Source: Chondrosia reniformis (Eukaryota > Porifera > Demospongiae > Chondrillida > Chondrillidae). From it: a stretch of DNA of 64,000 nucleotides. The notes below the pieces were generated by a model. It worked only from the letters and a program-made list of their open reading frames with translations, searched no databases and had not been told where the DNA came from. The DNA lies in NCBI GenBank assembly GCA_947172415.1, contig OX359198.1, positions 1,395,401-1,459,400 on the forward strand, written 5' to 3'. Made by a program: the position numbers and the translations under genes. This document shows, in pieces, positions 40,362 through 54,000 of this stretch (the first letter of the stretch is position 1; each line of letters begins with the position of its first letter).

Positions 40362-43048
40362 ATTTGAAAATGAAAATGAGAAAGATAGCAACATAACTGT
40401 GTTTCTTACAGGATGTGCTGGATTTCTAGGAAGATTTGTTTTAATGGAACTGCTGAAAGACCCAGGCCAAGATTTTGCAAAGTGCACTTTAGTGGAACCG
40501 AATCAAGTTGGTTCACATTTCATCATTCCTTATCTGTGTCTAATTGGTACACATGTGTGCAAATCAACTTGAATATGGTTAGGTTTAGATTATTCTCTGT
40601 GATTATGCAATAGTGACACGCATGCATGTGAATGATTGGGGCTGGAAGGAAGACTAAGGTTTAGTATATCGAGTACTTTGGAGTGACTAGTCAATTACTA
40701 GCAATTTAGAGTTGTTACTTACTATGTTTACATGAATTTAAAGCGTTTCAAATAAAATTGCTGATTATCTTACAATATTCGTAGTAAAAATTGTCAGAAA
40801 ACTCAAGTTTACCACTGTGCTATAAGAAGCACTGGGTAGCAATTCTCTATCTCTCTGTGCTTTAAGGCCTTTTCGGAGAATACCACTCCTCATCAGTAGC
40901 ACTGGGTAGCAAACACTGGCTGAAACACATTTTAAAAACATCAAACTTATAACTCAGAAAAACTCTATAACAAACATCAATATTATATATGTAGGCTAAA
41001 TAGTATGAACAAGGAAAAACAGTTAATAATTTCCTTGTTCATCTTACAATATACTGTAATTGTAGTTGTGAAATTGTAGTGTTGTATTGTTAGACAAAGC
41101 CAATCAGTTCGAGGCACGAGTCTCATTGTCCTATTTAAATGGTGAACAGTGAACGTCTTCTTGTTACTCAATTTTCCATCTTTGATGGCTGGGAGGACTC
41201 GTAGTGGTTTGCTCATATTCGTTATAGCTTTTGCACTGGTTTTGTGCTATTAACTTCCCCTTCAATGTAAATATATATGCGTGTTCATACTGTAGATAGT
41301 GATACTGGAATGGAGTATTTGCTGTCAGTTTTGAAAGAGCTGAGCTATACAAGAAGAGAAGTGTATTCCCTTACAAGGAGACCTCAGAAAGCCTAACCTC
41401 GGCCTCTCTGTGGAGTGCTTTACTGAATTGTCAGATCTGGTGGATGTGGTGATTCACAACGGAGCACATGTTAATCAAGTGTTACCTTATACTGGTGAGT
41501 GTACATGTACTACATTTGAAATGAGCAAAACGAGGGAATTGTTACTGATTTGGAAATACAGCCACACTTTAGCACTAATAAAGTAATTTCATATGTACAT
41601 ACTCTACTTGGACATACTTGTTGCATTTGATATAACTGCATGACTGTTCCTATTCAGATTTGAGGAGTGCTAATGTACAAAGCACTAAGGAAGTGATTAA
41701 ACTTGTTGTGAGTGGTCGGAAGAGGAAGAACTTAGTCTACATTTCCACTATTGGTGTGTTTGGAGGTGGACAAGTGGAACCAGATGAGTACACTGACATC
41801 ATACAACAAAGGTAATATTCAAGTAATCATGATAGTAATTGAGAAGAAAGAAAAGAAGCCTAACTGTATCCTCATCAAAAGCTCCATAGATTTGCCCTAA
41901 GTCATTAGTCTAAGAAATTGTGTTTTAGTCTGTTCTCTTAAAGTTTCCTTAGCTTCATAAACATGATAATCATAGTGTTCAGAATATGGTCTTTTAGAGA
42001 TATCCATATTCTGTACTCATCCGCTACCTGATATCCATTCTGTTGCTAGGCCTGGTTTGATTGGCGCTCATTCAGTGACTGGTGAAGGTAATGTTAGAGA
42101 TTGGCTGTCTTGGATGGTGAGGGCAGCTCAGACACTCAAACTGGCTCCAACTAGTGAGGCACTGAAGAGTGTCTTCCTTCGTCTTCTCCCTGTTGATTAT
42201 GTGGCACAAACTGTTGCCATTTTGTCGTTATCACATGAAGTGCCTAGTAATTTATACACACATGTCTGTTTAACTTTAATTATACTCTCTCTATATATAT
42301 TATACTAATAGGCACTTCTAAGGAATGCAGTAGTGATATATTCTTTGCTTACCACCTGGTCAACAGTGATGATGCAATATCATATCAGGAGTTCTTTAAC
42401 TGTTTGAAGAGAGTGTGTCCAAACCTAAAGGAGACAGGTGAGGCTCCCTCTACAAAGTCCTTTAGACATGTAATGAGTATATCCTGTCAGACAAATGCTT
42501 GTAGTTAAGAGCATTATGATGTGATGGATCTAAGGATTCAAAGAAGAAGGAAGGAGGTAGACTTTAAGGGGCACTGATGAAGAGTGGAATTTCCAGAAAA
42601 GCTGCCTGGCCTAATGGAGCAGAAGAATAACGAGAAGAATATATGTATCCTCAGCCAAAAGTCTCACTAGTTAATTAAAATTTCCTTAATTAGGCAGACA
42701 TGATAGTACGTATGTATATAGGAAAATTATGTTTTAGATTACTCGTGATGTGATAGAAGTAAGTACTATAAATGTTTTGATGATTAGCAATCTTTATTAT
42801 TGTTTTGTTTTTGATTTCAGACTATGGCACATTCAGAGTGACTTTGAGAGAAGAAGCTAGAGAGATGTACCAGCTCTGTTTGTAGCTAATTCACTTTTAC
42901 CCAAGACAGAATCTCCACCCTTTGTTCGGCAAATTAAAGATTTACACAGCAAATCATTTCTAGAGAATATAAAGCCATTTATAAAGAGATCAACAATTGG
43001 AGATGAATATTGTGAAAAATATTTCAAATTTCTTTCTAAAAGGGAAAT
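40362..43048 (+). pseudogene. Reductase-domain pseudogene, unit 2
   Basis: Colinear with the reductase part of the gene at 2,101-9,159: glycine motif exon (TGCAGFLGRF, 40,362-40,530), exon from about 41,298, single-copy donor at 41,490, exon 41,660-41,811 (DLRSANVQSTK; YISTIGVFGGG), exon from 42,052 (IGAHSVTGEGNVRDWLSW), exon from 42,311, last exon from about 42,823. No adenylation or carrier exons. Inactivating changes: two deletions (about 19 and 10 bp) around 41,335-41,360 shift the frame, the first exon is out of frame after its motif, and a deletion near 42,850 shifts the last exon. The exon with the expected Tyr/Lys pair is missing here too. It keeps the C-terminal sequence lost in the other copy (VRQIKDLHSKSF). 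Confidence 0.85.
42560..42645. repeat. Dispersed repeat, copy b
   Basis: Duplicate of 8,755-8,850 in the matching intron. Confidence 0.5.
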
Positions 43049-43062
43049 TTAATTTTTAATTG

Positions 43063-43437
43063 TTATATTAATGCAATGAAATGATGTAATATGTTATGCA
43101 TGTACTGTATGTAATGTGCATGTTTCAAAAATGTTAACATTATTGTTTGATTGTCGCTGTACATGTGAACTGATCTATATATTCTATTAGCAAGTTCTTC
43201 ATGACATCCATGAGTGTGGTCTTCTCTCAGAGCCTTTGAGAGAGCTTTGAGTTTAGCTAAACTTGGGTCATTGTTAAGGAGAATGTATAGGTTGGTATTA
43301 GTGCTAGTCAGATCTACATCAGGAGCCATTTTCTGCAGGTCACCTCTCTCCAGCACTTTAATCTCTCGCATGTAATGGGCTATGCGACAGACATCACAAG
43401 AGGCAGAGAAATGATCCATAAAATCCTCACTTGACAA
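43063..43437 (-). CDS. Death-fold exon of a fragmentary gene copy
   Basis: Reads MSSEDFMDHFSASCDVCRIA, VLERGDLQKMAPDVDL, LYILLNNDPSLAKLKALSKA and HGCHEELANRIYRS. Same helix pattern as the other CARD-like exons (LF..L..DPsl..L..Ls..L). Likely the last exon of a neighbouring, now broken copy whose Roc-exon tail is at 43,740-43,809. Its end matches 9,386-9,450 in unit 1. Confidence 0.5.
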   Translation of the reverse strand: MSSEDFMDHFSASCDVCRIAHYMREIKVLERGDLQKMAPDVDLTSTNTNLYILLNNDPSLAKLKALSKALREDHTHGCHEELANRIYRSVHMYSDNQTIMLTFLKHAHYIQYMHNILHHFIALI

Positions 43438-43739
43438 AAATGTCCTAATCTACTACTAACTGCATATATGAACAACAAACAAGATAAATATCATATAAAC
43501 CAACTCTATATATACGCATACCATCTCTGTTTTTGATTATAATATATACAGTACTTCTATAATTAGTGAATATATAAAAGAAAAAACATGAAAAATAACT
43601 CGATGGCAGAATTATCAGTTCTCAAGCTAAAGGATATGGAAGCTTTGGGGCTGCATCAAAGTCAAAGGTATCACAGGACCAATAAAATGGGACACTATTT
43701 ATATAGCAAATTCCAAGAGAACTAAAAATGATCAATGTA

Positions 43740-43809
43740 CGTACCTGCAGCACCAGATTGTCCTTTGCTGACTGGCTCAAACCAAATTCTAGCTTCTTCA
43801 TCAAATGGC
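43740..43809 (-). pseudogene. 3' end of a Roc-COR exon (fragment)
   Basis: Encodes the exon's last residues (PFDEEARIWFEPVSKGQS) followed by donor gtacgt and the same intron start as at 17,480-17,530 (actaaaaatgatcaatgtacg). The rest of the exon is missing upstream; the break is near 43,810. So a third ROCO gene once lay here, closer to the unit-1 type than to the unit-2 type. Confidence 0.8.
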
Positions 43810-43940
43810 CTGGATGCATGAATTTTTTGATTTACGGTATATACATTTAACAAGGTTACAAACGGGAAGCCATACATTAACATAATTTTAGAAAACAATA
43901 TAGGGGTACTTTGGAGCCCGAATTATATCCAATAAATAAA

Positions 43941-44443
43941 TTAAAAATGATATTTCTCTAAGAATTGATCAATTCTCTTTGCTAGTTCCTGATGAACCAG
44001 AGCAGTTGTGTCACTCTTTAGAACATCAGAGAGGCTCTGCAGATTGGCTAGACTTGGGTCGCTGTACAGGAGGTCAAACAGGTTGGCATTAGCTCTATCT
44101 AGTGAAGTGTTGAGATCTATTTTCTCATAATTAGACCTCGAGATGATCTTCTTAGCAAGAAGCTCAGCTGATATCTGACGTACATCACAGTTATTACGGA
44201 GATAGTCATTGAACCTCTTACTGCATAAGAAGTCTCTAGCTATAGTAGTCTTCAATTAAACTACAGCCGCCTACACCAGAGAAAAGTATAAACAATTTGA
44301 ACCAAGAATCTGGCTATAATATACGTATATATATATATAGTTGCCCCGGCAATGGAGTATATAAGCTACATATAATACCTTGCAGAACTTAAATCGGGTT
44401 TGCTTTAACTCCTGAACCAGCCATCCTTGAAGGTTGAACCTAC
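43941..44443 (-). CDS. CARD-like exon plus short upstream exon
   Basis: Exon 44,386-44,443 (acceptor gaatgtag, donor gtatta) reads FNLQGWLVQELKQTRFKFCK. Exon 43,941 to about 44,255 reads FLCSKRFNDYLRNNCDVRQI, LLAKKIISRSNYEKIDL, LFDLLYSDPSLANLQSLSD, HQELAKRIDQFLEKYHF and stops. A complete death-fold domain by length (about 95 residues), nearer to the 43,063 exon than to the 44,741 exon. It may be a second terminal exon, used alternatively by the ROCO gene, or part of a separate CARD-only gene. Confidence 0.5.
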
Positions 44444-44740
44444 ATTCAACAAGTGTACATTCTAAGAGGAACTAATTTTACAGTTTAGAAAAACTTGTAT
44501 ACCTTTTAAATTTTGTAGTAATTTCATCATCTTTTACAGTATAATAGAACATATACGTACCTAATGTATACTGTATACCTAGCTATTTATATAGTAAATA
44601 TTTGCAATGCTTAGTTTATTAACATAAAAAATTACTGTGAAAATGCAAGGGAAATGTAGTTTTTAGATTTTTGTTTATAAAACAATATTTGCAAATGAGT
44701 TAGAAACAACATGGTGATATATTTAATAAGAGACCAAACA

Positions 44741-45048
44741 TTAACAGCTTTGCAAGAATGTCTCAATTGATGTTGCAAATGTTTTGTTAGTGTTAGTAGT
44801 TTCTGAGGCATTCTTAAGAACTTTAGCAGCTCCTTTAAGGGTCTCTGGAGCAGGGTCGTTGCGTAGAAACTGATAAAAGAGACGATTGGACTCAGCTACA
44901 CTTTGGGAAGACTCCAGTCGTTGTCTTTGTCCTGTACTTATAACATGTTCACGTTCCAGATCAATACACACAGCTTTGGCATTACAAAACTTTATGTATC
45001 CTTCATAGTGTTGGTCCAAGAAGTTGATAATTTCTTGTGGGCTTTTTA
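44741..45048 (-). CDS. Terminal CARD-like exon, unit 2
   Basis: Acceptor tttacacag; SPQEIINFLDQHYEGYI, VCIDLEREHVISTGQRQRL, LFYQFLRNDPAPETLKGAA, TFATSIETFLQSC, stop at 44,741. Aligns over its length with 13,829-14,133 but is among the more diverged exons of the pair. Confidence 0.6.
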
Positions 45049-48000
45049 CTGTGTAAACATAACATAAATTCTCATCTAAATAATATCTTCTTATATGTAT
45101 AATATGTGTAAATATAGAAGTTTTCATGTTTTATATAAAAGGTCACTAGCCCAAGGATATATAACTACATATATTAGTGTCATTCTGTAAGAGGATGATT
45201 TTAAAAAAACTTATCATATTTCTTTGTTTTTTAGTATACCAGTTAAGTAAGGTTAAATATTCTAAACATTAAACAGAGTATGAACTAGAATAAGTTGCTG
45301 TTCATATATGAGAGGATTAGAGGTATCAGCAGAGGGTAATTATAAGCAATTTAAAGCCACATTATTGGTAAACAACGAAAAATGCATGACCAAGATAAAG
45401 ATCAAGCAAAGATTCCCAGGACTACTGATGAAGGGTGGAATTCCCAGAAATAGCTGTCTGGCCCAGTGGAGAAGAACAAAGAGAAGACTCTTCTATCTTC
45501 ATCCAAAGCAGTGGCATATCATGTAGGAAAATGGTGTATTAGATTCTTCAAATATATAATTAGAATCAAATATACGTATATACGTAGTATACCTTGCTGA
45601 TGTCCTTTGCTGACTGGCTCAAACCAAATTCTAGCTTCTTCACCAAATGGCCTTCTTTTCTCAAGTTGACAGACTAGGCATTCTTTTGCCTTGTCCTCTT
45701 CAACAAGAGCCAGGTGACCTAGTTTGGTGGAGTCATATCTGCACAGGAATCCAACTTGAAGCTGTGGTTTCTTGTCTTGAGGCATTCCATCCATCATCTT
45801 GGAACTAATTTCCTGAATAGTGGAGTGGACAATGTAGCGGATTTCTTTGCATCGCTCATGAAGCTCAGAGTAATGATCACTTGGACTCTTCGTTGGATAG
45901 AATGAACTGCTGTACACAACTTGTAACTCTAATCGACCTGGTTTCTCCATCAGGTAGACATCGAGAAGATCTGAGATGAAGGCAGCTGTAGTCTGATCAC
46001 ATTTTGCAGTCTGAGGCTTCAGGTTGCTTCCCTTAGCTTGCTCTGAGAGCTGTACCACAAGGCGACAGAATATGCCTCTGGGTAGGTCAAGGAGGTCAAT
46101 CTCGCCACGGCTTCCAAGGAATTTGTATGCAAAGCAGAGATTCTCCACTGGTCCATGTTCAGGAACCTTCACTTTCCCATAGGGCAAGACTAGAGGCATG
46201 AAGTACTCTTCAGGATCAGATTGGTACTTTGCTGCTAGTCCTAATTGGTAAATGACCTCCAGCAGCCATTTTTTGGGAATTGCTTCGTTGATGCCTAATT
46301 CGTTGAAGAGCTCTTCAAAATCTGCTTGACGAATGATGCCTGAACGATGGAACTTCCGGGCTGCCTTACACTTAAAAGAGAGTGGTTTCTTGAAGTGCAC
46401 TGTCAGCAGGTTTGCAAATTCACCATACAGAGCTGTAATATCTGTGCAGATCCACTCTCGTGAGGTTTCAGTGTGGTCAAAGAATGCATAGAACCCAAGC
46501 ATGTGAAATAGGGTTAGCATTCCTTCAAACTGGTGATCAGCATCTTCACGATCCAGGTAGCTGCTTTGGATACAGAACTCCTTCAAGTCATCGTATGGAA
46601 TAAACTTTTTTTCATACTTGTGGGTAATGACGTAAAGGAGAAACCACGTCAGTGGCATGTCTAGCTCAAAGCCATTGGTGGATCCCTTCTTTGAAACACT
46701 GAGGATTTTGGACCTGAGTGCTTTAAGAGTCACAAGATCCTCTTCTGAAGGAGGTCCATCTTTGCTCATCATGTTGTTGATGATAAAAGGCCATGAAACA
46801 GACTCTGGGGGATCATGACTGCCTTCGAGAGAATCAGCTAATGTATGTCTAGAGGTGTCATCATTCTCCACTATGAAGGGGTGATACGGCTTTCCTTCCA
46901 ATTGATTTAGTTGGGTGATGACTGATTCCAATCTTGCTTCCCGATCTTCTCTCAGTAATGAAAAGAGCTTATCCTTGAAGGTGCCCACCAGAAATATTTG
47001 TAGCTGTGGTTGACTCCTCAGTATATCCTTGATCTTTGGATTCATTGGCTTAGAGGCAGCAGTGTAGATGCTGGAGAACGATCTCAACATTAGATCAATG
47101 GATGTAAGGCCATGATTTTTTAGCTTGTCGGGGTCACCATCTTTGGATCGAAAGGTTATATTGGCTTCTTTCTTCAGATCTTCTGATGCATTGAAGACTT
47201 GGATGTAAGTACAAGGCATTGTGAGGAGAAAGGGGAGGGAGTCTTGGAAAGATGGCTGACCTCCAGTGTCCAAGAAGTGGATAAAGGTCGCTTCTTTTAG
47301 ATTAAGGTCGCTGAGATCTTGCTTTCCCAACACTTCATCTCGAATATCCTGTAGTTGCTTCACTTGAGGAGCAACAGTGGAGTCTTCTTGAGCATCATCA
47401 GCCAACCCAACTGGTTCGGTGGTTGGGGTTACTGGTCTGTCCTGAGTAGACCCTGAAATGGGAAGAGGAGATGGAGTGACCTGTGTGGAAGAAATTACTT
47501 TGACTTCAGGATCTTCATCAGGAGGAAAGCTTGGTGTTGGGTAAGTAGAGCGTTCCTCGTAATCTCCCTGATTAGTACATGTGCGTACCAACGTCTCCAT
47601 CACCTCTTCATCAACTGGAATCCAGTCTGCATCACTTCCTGTGGCAAGGTAGTTGGTGGCAATAACCACTTCTGGAGATTCAGCGACACCAGTGCTAATC
47701 TTCACCTCCTTTGACTTGCCATAGACAAGGTTGTTCTTCAGTGAGGACTTTCCCACTTCTGGGGATCCACAGAAGATGGCACGAACTACCTTAACTATAA
47801 CTGATCCACGCTTATCAATAGCCTTCTGGTAGTCCTCAATCCAAGTTGGATTAGCTGTTGTATCAGTCTAAAGGATAGAAATATAAGTACCCAAATTAGA
47901 ATAATTATAATTACTATTCATATGCATACAGTGAACCTTAATTAGGACATAAAAACTATACATATATCAATAAAGTAATTGTGTTTTCAGTGTACAAAAA

Positions 48001-51000
48001 GAGAGAGGCAGGCATCAGTACTTGTTGGCACTTTATGTTGCATCAGTAGGAAGGAAGGTGGATGAAATTGGTGAGTATGAATAAGGAGGCAGAAATGGAA
48101 GGGTTAACAGGAGACGGAAGAACTAGATGTGGCATATTTGGAGAGGTAATAGCTTATGCTGAAAGAGGTATTGGAAGGAAGGCTAGAGGGGGAAAGATCC
48201 AGAGGAAGAATGAGGATGATGATAAAGACAGATCACTGATTATTATAGATAGTCAATATAAATAAACATTTTGAGTTTAAAAAACTCAAAATTCACTGTA
48301 GCCAAATTATTCTACATATATACCTGTACTCTTCCTTATACTTACAATGTATTCAAAAATGTCATAGAAAACTATACGTATATCAATAATGTAATTGTTG
48401 TCAGTGTACAAAAAGAGAGGCATCAGCACTTGTCGGCACTTTATGTTACATATTAAAGAGTCAATAATTACCATATACGTATTTGACTGTAGATTCCTTT
48501 TCTGAATAGAACAATATGTACCTTTAAGTTAGAAAATAATTATTCATACTGTACGTACATTCACAGTTTGGACTATATACAGTGGAACCTCGCTTAACGA
48601 CCACCTCAGTATTAAGACCACCTCAAAATTGCAACACATTTTTGTGGTCCCGAGTAATTCTTGTATCTCGCGCTGTACTTTAGGTGTTCAGAAAAGCGAC
48701 CACCTTGGAATTCACTTTTACGACCACTATTTTCGGACCAATATTATTAAAATAACCGGCAAATAACCTCGGTATAACGACCAGGTGTGAAAACAAAGTT
48801 TCAGTTCCGGTGTCACAGTAAATTCTATCCCCCTTAAATTTTATCCCCCCGGATAAAATATCCTAGGATAAAATATCCCCCAGGATACTTTATCCTAGGA
48901 AAAATTATCCTACCCTAGGAAAGTATCTCCTACTCTAGGATAGTATATCCTAGGATATTTTATCTGGGGGATGAAATATACTAGGATAATTTATCCTAAT
49001 CATTTTGTCTTATATGAATGTTGTGATCTTGTGTGATCTTGTGATCATTCGCTGCATCACCACCTCTCCTGTGTCATTCTTGACGGTTTTTCGAAATAGA
49101 ACACCGTTTCGTTCATCAAATTTCTCGGCCTGCTGTCTCAACGTTCTCTTATCGTTAGCTGTGAATCCGTCAGGATATTCGGGTCGATTTTCCTTGCTTC
49201 CGTGGATATAGTGAACGAGTGCTTGGTATCTCTCCTCTGATAGTATATCGTCGTATTAAACTGTTACAGACGAAAAATAATGCAACGGTTTCTATAGACA
49301 TTTTGGGCGCTTTTTTATTTTGTCACTTTCCTGTGGCTGAAAATCCTAAAATCGTATCCCTTTTTCAGCCCTAGGTTCCTTCTTATGTATCTAAAGGATT
49401 TCGTGATGATACGCTTAAATCGTAGAGTAAAGGATAAATTATCCTAGGGTAGGATAAAATTTCCTAGTTTCGTTTATCCGCGCGGATAAAATACACGGGG
49501 GATAAAATATCCTGTGACACCGGTCGTCGCCAATGCCATATCTCATAGAAAACGTTTGTGCAAGCTTTACCTTAGTAAAAGTGCTTTCTAAATCTCTTTC
49601 GCTGGTTCAATGCTCGACGTTAAGGAAGAAAAAGCTTATTTTTAAGATAGAAAACGAAAGCCAACCGAGTGTCCGCCATTTTGTTGACAGACATTTCCTA
49701 CGTGTACATGTACGTAATAATTTCAGAATTAAGACCACCTCAAAATTAAGACCATAAAATGTGGTCCCAAAAGTGGTCGCATTTGTGAGGTTCCACTGTA
49801 TCTAACATTTTTCATGTCTACACATGTTTATAGATGCTGTAGAGTGATTGCATAATCATATAGGAAATTAAGTAATGGAACGTTGTCCTATTTATAGTAT
49901 GTGATATTGACCACTTTCTGAGTGATGTCTTGAGGTCGCTTACAGAGTACATATAGCATTGCCTGTTATGTATAGTGGATCAACCAAATTTAGTCTTCCA
50001 GTTTTGAAAAGAAGGCAAATCATTATGGAACAGTCAATGCCTTATCCGTACCATACCAGCATGTCTATAATCAGTACACAACCGGTATAGCTAGGGACAA
50101 ACAGGAATCGTTTTTAATTTGAACATTCTTCCCTGTACATACATACATGTTGCAAGGTTGTTGAACAAATTTCATACCAAAATGAATCGAATTATTAATT
50201 TAACACCTAACTTATACAGGTGATGATCTGGTCTGTAGATTTAACTCTTTCAAGACCATACGTATGGTTCAAATTCTGTAGCAAACCTGTAGCCTTTTCA
50301 AATTGTTGCACACCCAGTGGATGTTGTTATTATTCTAATATATATGACAATATAAAAATGACCATCCTGATGAAGAGCGAAAACTCATGGAAATGATAGA
50401 CAGGAGACAGAAGAACCAGATTTGGCATATTTGGAGAGGAAATAGTATGTTGAAAGAGGTATTGGAACAAAGGGGAAGAGACCCAGAGGAAGTAAGAGGA
50501 TAATGTTAAAGATCACGAAGAACAGAGTCTAGAATTCTATGCAGAATCATGAACTCCTTTGACAGATCACTGATTATTATAGATATAGTAAATAATACTT
50601 AGAACAGTCCTGTTTTTACTAATACAATATTAAGAACAAAGCAGAGATATTAATTAATACCAATACTATGTACATAAGAAGATTGGTTAGTAGGAGTTTG
50701 GATTTGAAAATTTATACAGAATTACTTTTAAACTCACATTCATAGTTGATTGGATGACTGGCTCTTCTTTCATTATAGTTGACTCCAGACGGAGGTCACT
50801 TTCTGATTTGACTTCAGGTATCTGCATTTGATAGGAAAAACAGAGTTCCTCTCAACATGAGTCATAATGACACAACAATTTGATCTTAATTATATGTGCT
50901 AACTGAGCTACATAGGTGATACCTGAGCTACATGGGTGAGCTACTTCAGTGCTATATATACAGGCACTATTCTTACATTTATGATTGGTTTCTCAGCTTG

Positions 51001-54000
51001 ACTTTTCCAAAATGTCATCTTGAAATGCTAAAAATGATTAACATTCAAGCACATCTTAATAAATTTAAAATTGATACAAATATTTTAAACATACGTACAT
51101 GAATATAGTTATATAAATGGATCAAATATAACATACTCTAGTACGTATAATGAAATACTCTAGTTTTAAATTGTTTGTACTAGCTCACTTCTGATGCATA
51201 ATCTTCAGGAGTTCTACCCTCAAGATCTTTCTTGTTCACATCAGCATTATGTTGAATCTACATTGATATTTGAATATGAAGTAGGTAGTAATTTTTTGTG
51301 AAATCTCTGTCTACAATCAGATCCATTGGATATAAAACTAAAATTCCTCAAACACTATGATGTAAATTGTCACTGCATGTCATTGTGTGGAGTATATATG
51401 TTAGGGGGACTGCAGCTTAATCTGCTCCAGTTTCTATACCAATATATAATGCTGCCAGATGTAGGGATATGGTGCTTCACTGTGAAAGATCCCTTCAATT
51501 CTTGTTTATAATCATTGAGTGCATACGATACAAACTACAATTCGATTATTATAGATTTGGCATTCAAAAGTTTTCATCAATAGTGTCACATATAACAGGC
51601 AGTCTATATAGACTCTTATGCACAGTGAATATGGAAGGACCTGGATCTAGCAAAATTACCGTTATAGTATGGAGGAAGCCGAATAGACATGGCAGGAGAG
51701 CCAGTAGTCATACCCGAAGTATACTCAGTAGAGGGAAGTATTCTTGATTGGATTGATCATTTTGAGGGAGTGGCCGCTGTCAACAGTTGGAAAGGCGATC
51801 AGAAGATAGTGTGGTTGAGAGCCAGGCTGACAGGCATAGCATTGTCCACCTACAAGAATCTGCCAGAGGAGGTGCGTGGTGAGTTTGATGCTACCACGGA
51901 AGCGCTGAAGGCTAGGTTTGAGCCAGCCAGCAGGCAGGAGCTGTACTGGGCAGAGCTTCACAGTCGCCGTAGGAAGAAGGGAGAAGACTGGGCTGATCTG
52001 GGGCAGGACCTGAAGACCCTCACTGACAAGGCATATCCTGGACTGGATGAGAATGCTAGGCAGTAGCTAGCCTTGCAACAGTTCCTGTCTCAAATTGATA
52101 ATGCTAAGGTAGCCTTTGGGGTCGTCCAACGTCCAACCGAGACCTTCAGAGGGAGAGGCAAATCATCTGCCACAAGTGTGGCCAGCCAGGTCACTTTGCT
52201 AAAGGATGTGCCTCTAGGAACAGTACCCCTCAGGGAAACGCCACCACCTTGGAGAGGAGGGCCACTCACCAAGGGAGACCAGCAAGGAGGCCCAATACAT
52301 AGCTAGCCCCACCAATTCATTCACCCACTCACATCACCATACGTACTGACACTCATCCCATCAGTACCACTTCCACAGTCATCCAAACTGTATCATCCAC
52401 CATGTCACCACCTCACCTTGTAACTAAGACATCATAGACCAATCCTCCAGTCACCACATCAACATCACCACCATTACCACCCCCTTCACAACCGAACACT
52501 CAATTACCACACACCATTTACTCAGTTTCACCCTTGTCACGCCGTGTTAACGGAGGAGGCCATTTTAGGTTCTTAATAGACACTGGCTCAGCTTATACCA
52601 TCCTTAGAAAAGACATCTGGGAGGAGATCAAAGAGCCAGGGTGCTTGCTATCACCTTGGTCAGAATACCAGTTAGTAGGAGTGGAAGGTACCCCCCTCAG
52701 TGTGTTAGGCAAAACTACCTTGACGATAGACATGCCAAATGGGAACCCCGCCAGACAGGATGCTGAGTCTCTTACCACAGGAGCAATCCTAGGCCTGGAT
52801 TTCCTGCACAACCACAGAGCTGTGTTGAACCTCAGGAAGGGATGCCTATCACTAGAGGAACAGAACTGCACCTTTCCCCTAGAAACCCCAGCGCCCAGCT
52901 GTGAACCCACCACTTTGACCCTCGCCACCGTGATAGTTGAAAGGAAGACCCACTTACCGCCGAACAGTGAGATGGAGATATCAGGAGAAGTGAAGGGGAC
53001 CCCACCTGCTGAGATCTGCTTACTATAGAGAACACTCACCGGTATCCGATACTGGAGGTTGCTAGAGCCCATGTGAGACCCCATGGACAGGAGTGTCCCA
53101 GTGAGAGTTTTGAACACTGGAGTTGACCCCATCACCTTATATAAGGGACAGGTTCTAGGCACCCTCGAGAAGGCAGATCCACTGGAGCAGCCGGTGGCTT
53201 CTGTCCAGGCAACCAACTGGGAGCCAGCCCTCTCTGAAGCAAAGGAAGCTGTACTCTGGGAGATGGTCAATCAAGCCGGGACTTACCTGGACCAGATCCA
53301 GAAAAACCAACTTTTCTCTCTCCTTGCAGGCTATGCTGAGGTTTTTGCAGGTAGCCAGGATGACTTTGGAAGGCCCAACCGCATGACCCATGAGATAGCT
53401 ACCGGAGGAGCCCCGCCCATCAAGCAGCAAGTCAGGAGGATCTCACCCTCGCAGAGGCAGGAAGTGAGGAGACTGCTGCAGAAGATTTGGACCAGCAAGT
53501 CATCCAGAGCTCCAGCGGTCCATGGGCATCACCAATTGTGCTGGTGAGGAAGAATGATGGGACCTGCCGATTCTGCGTGGATTACCGTAAGGTAAACTTC
53601 ATCACCCGCAAGGATGCCTATCCTCTTCCCCACGTCGATGACATCTTGGACGCACTAACGGGATCAAAGGTGTTCTCCACCCTGGACCTAATTAGCAGCT
53701 ACTGGCAGGTAGAAGTAGCTTCACAGGACCATTCAAAGACAGCTTTCTGCACAACAGAAGGTTTGCTCGAGTTTAATGTCATGCCCTTCGGGTTGTGCAA
53801 TGCCCCTGCCACCTTTCAACGCCTGATGGATATGGTCCTTACCGGTCTCCAATGGAATTCCTGCTTGGTGTACATTGTTGACATTGTCATCTTTGGTAAG
53901 TCGTTTGAGGAACACCTTACTAACCTCTCCATAGTTCTGCAAAGACTTCGCAAAGCAAACCTGAAGTTGCAGCCCAGGAAATGCAGACTGTGCCAGGAGC

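Noticed and set aside
51368-51690. 5' LTR of the gypsy element
   Set aside because: No similarity to the 3' LTR at 56,454-56,762 was found, so the element seems 5'-truncated or rearranged.
52593-53270. 225-codon - strand frame
   Set aside because: Shadow of the gypsy protease region on the opposite strand.
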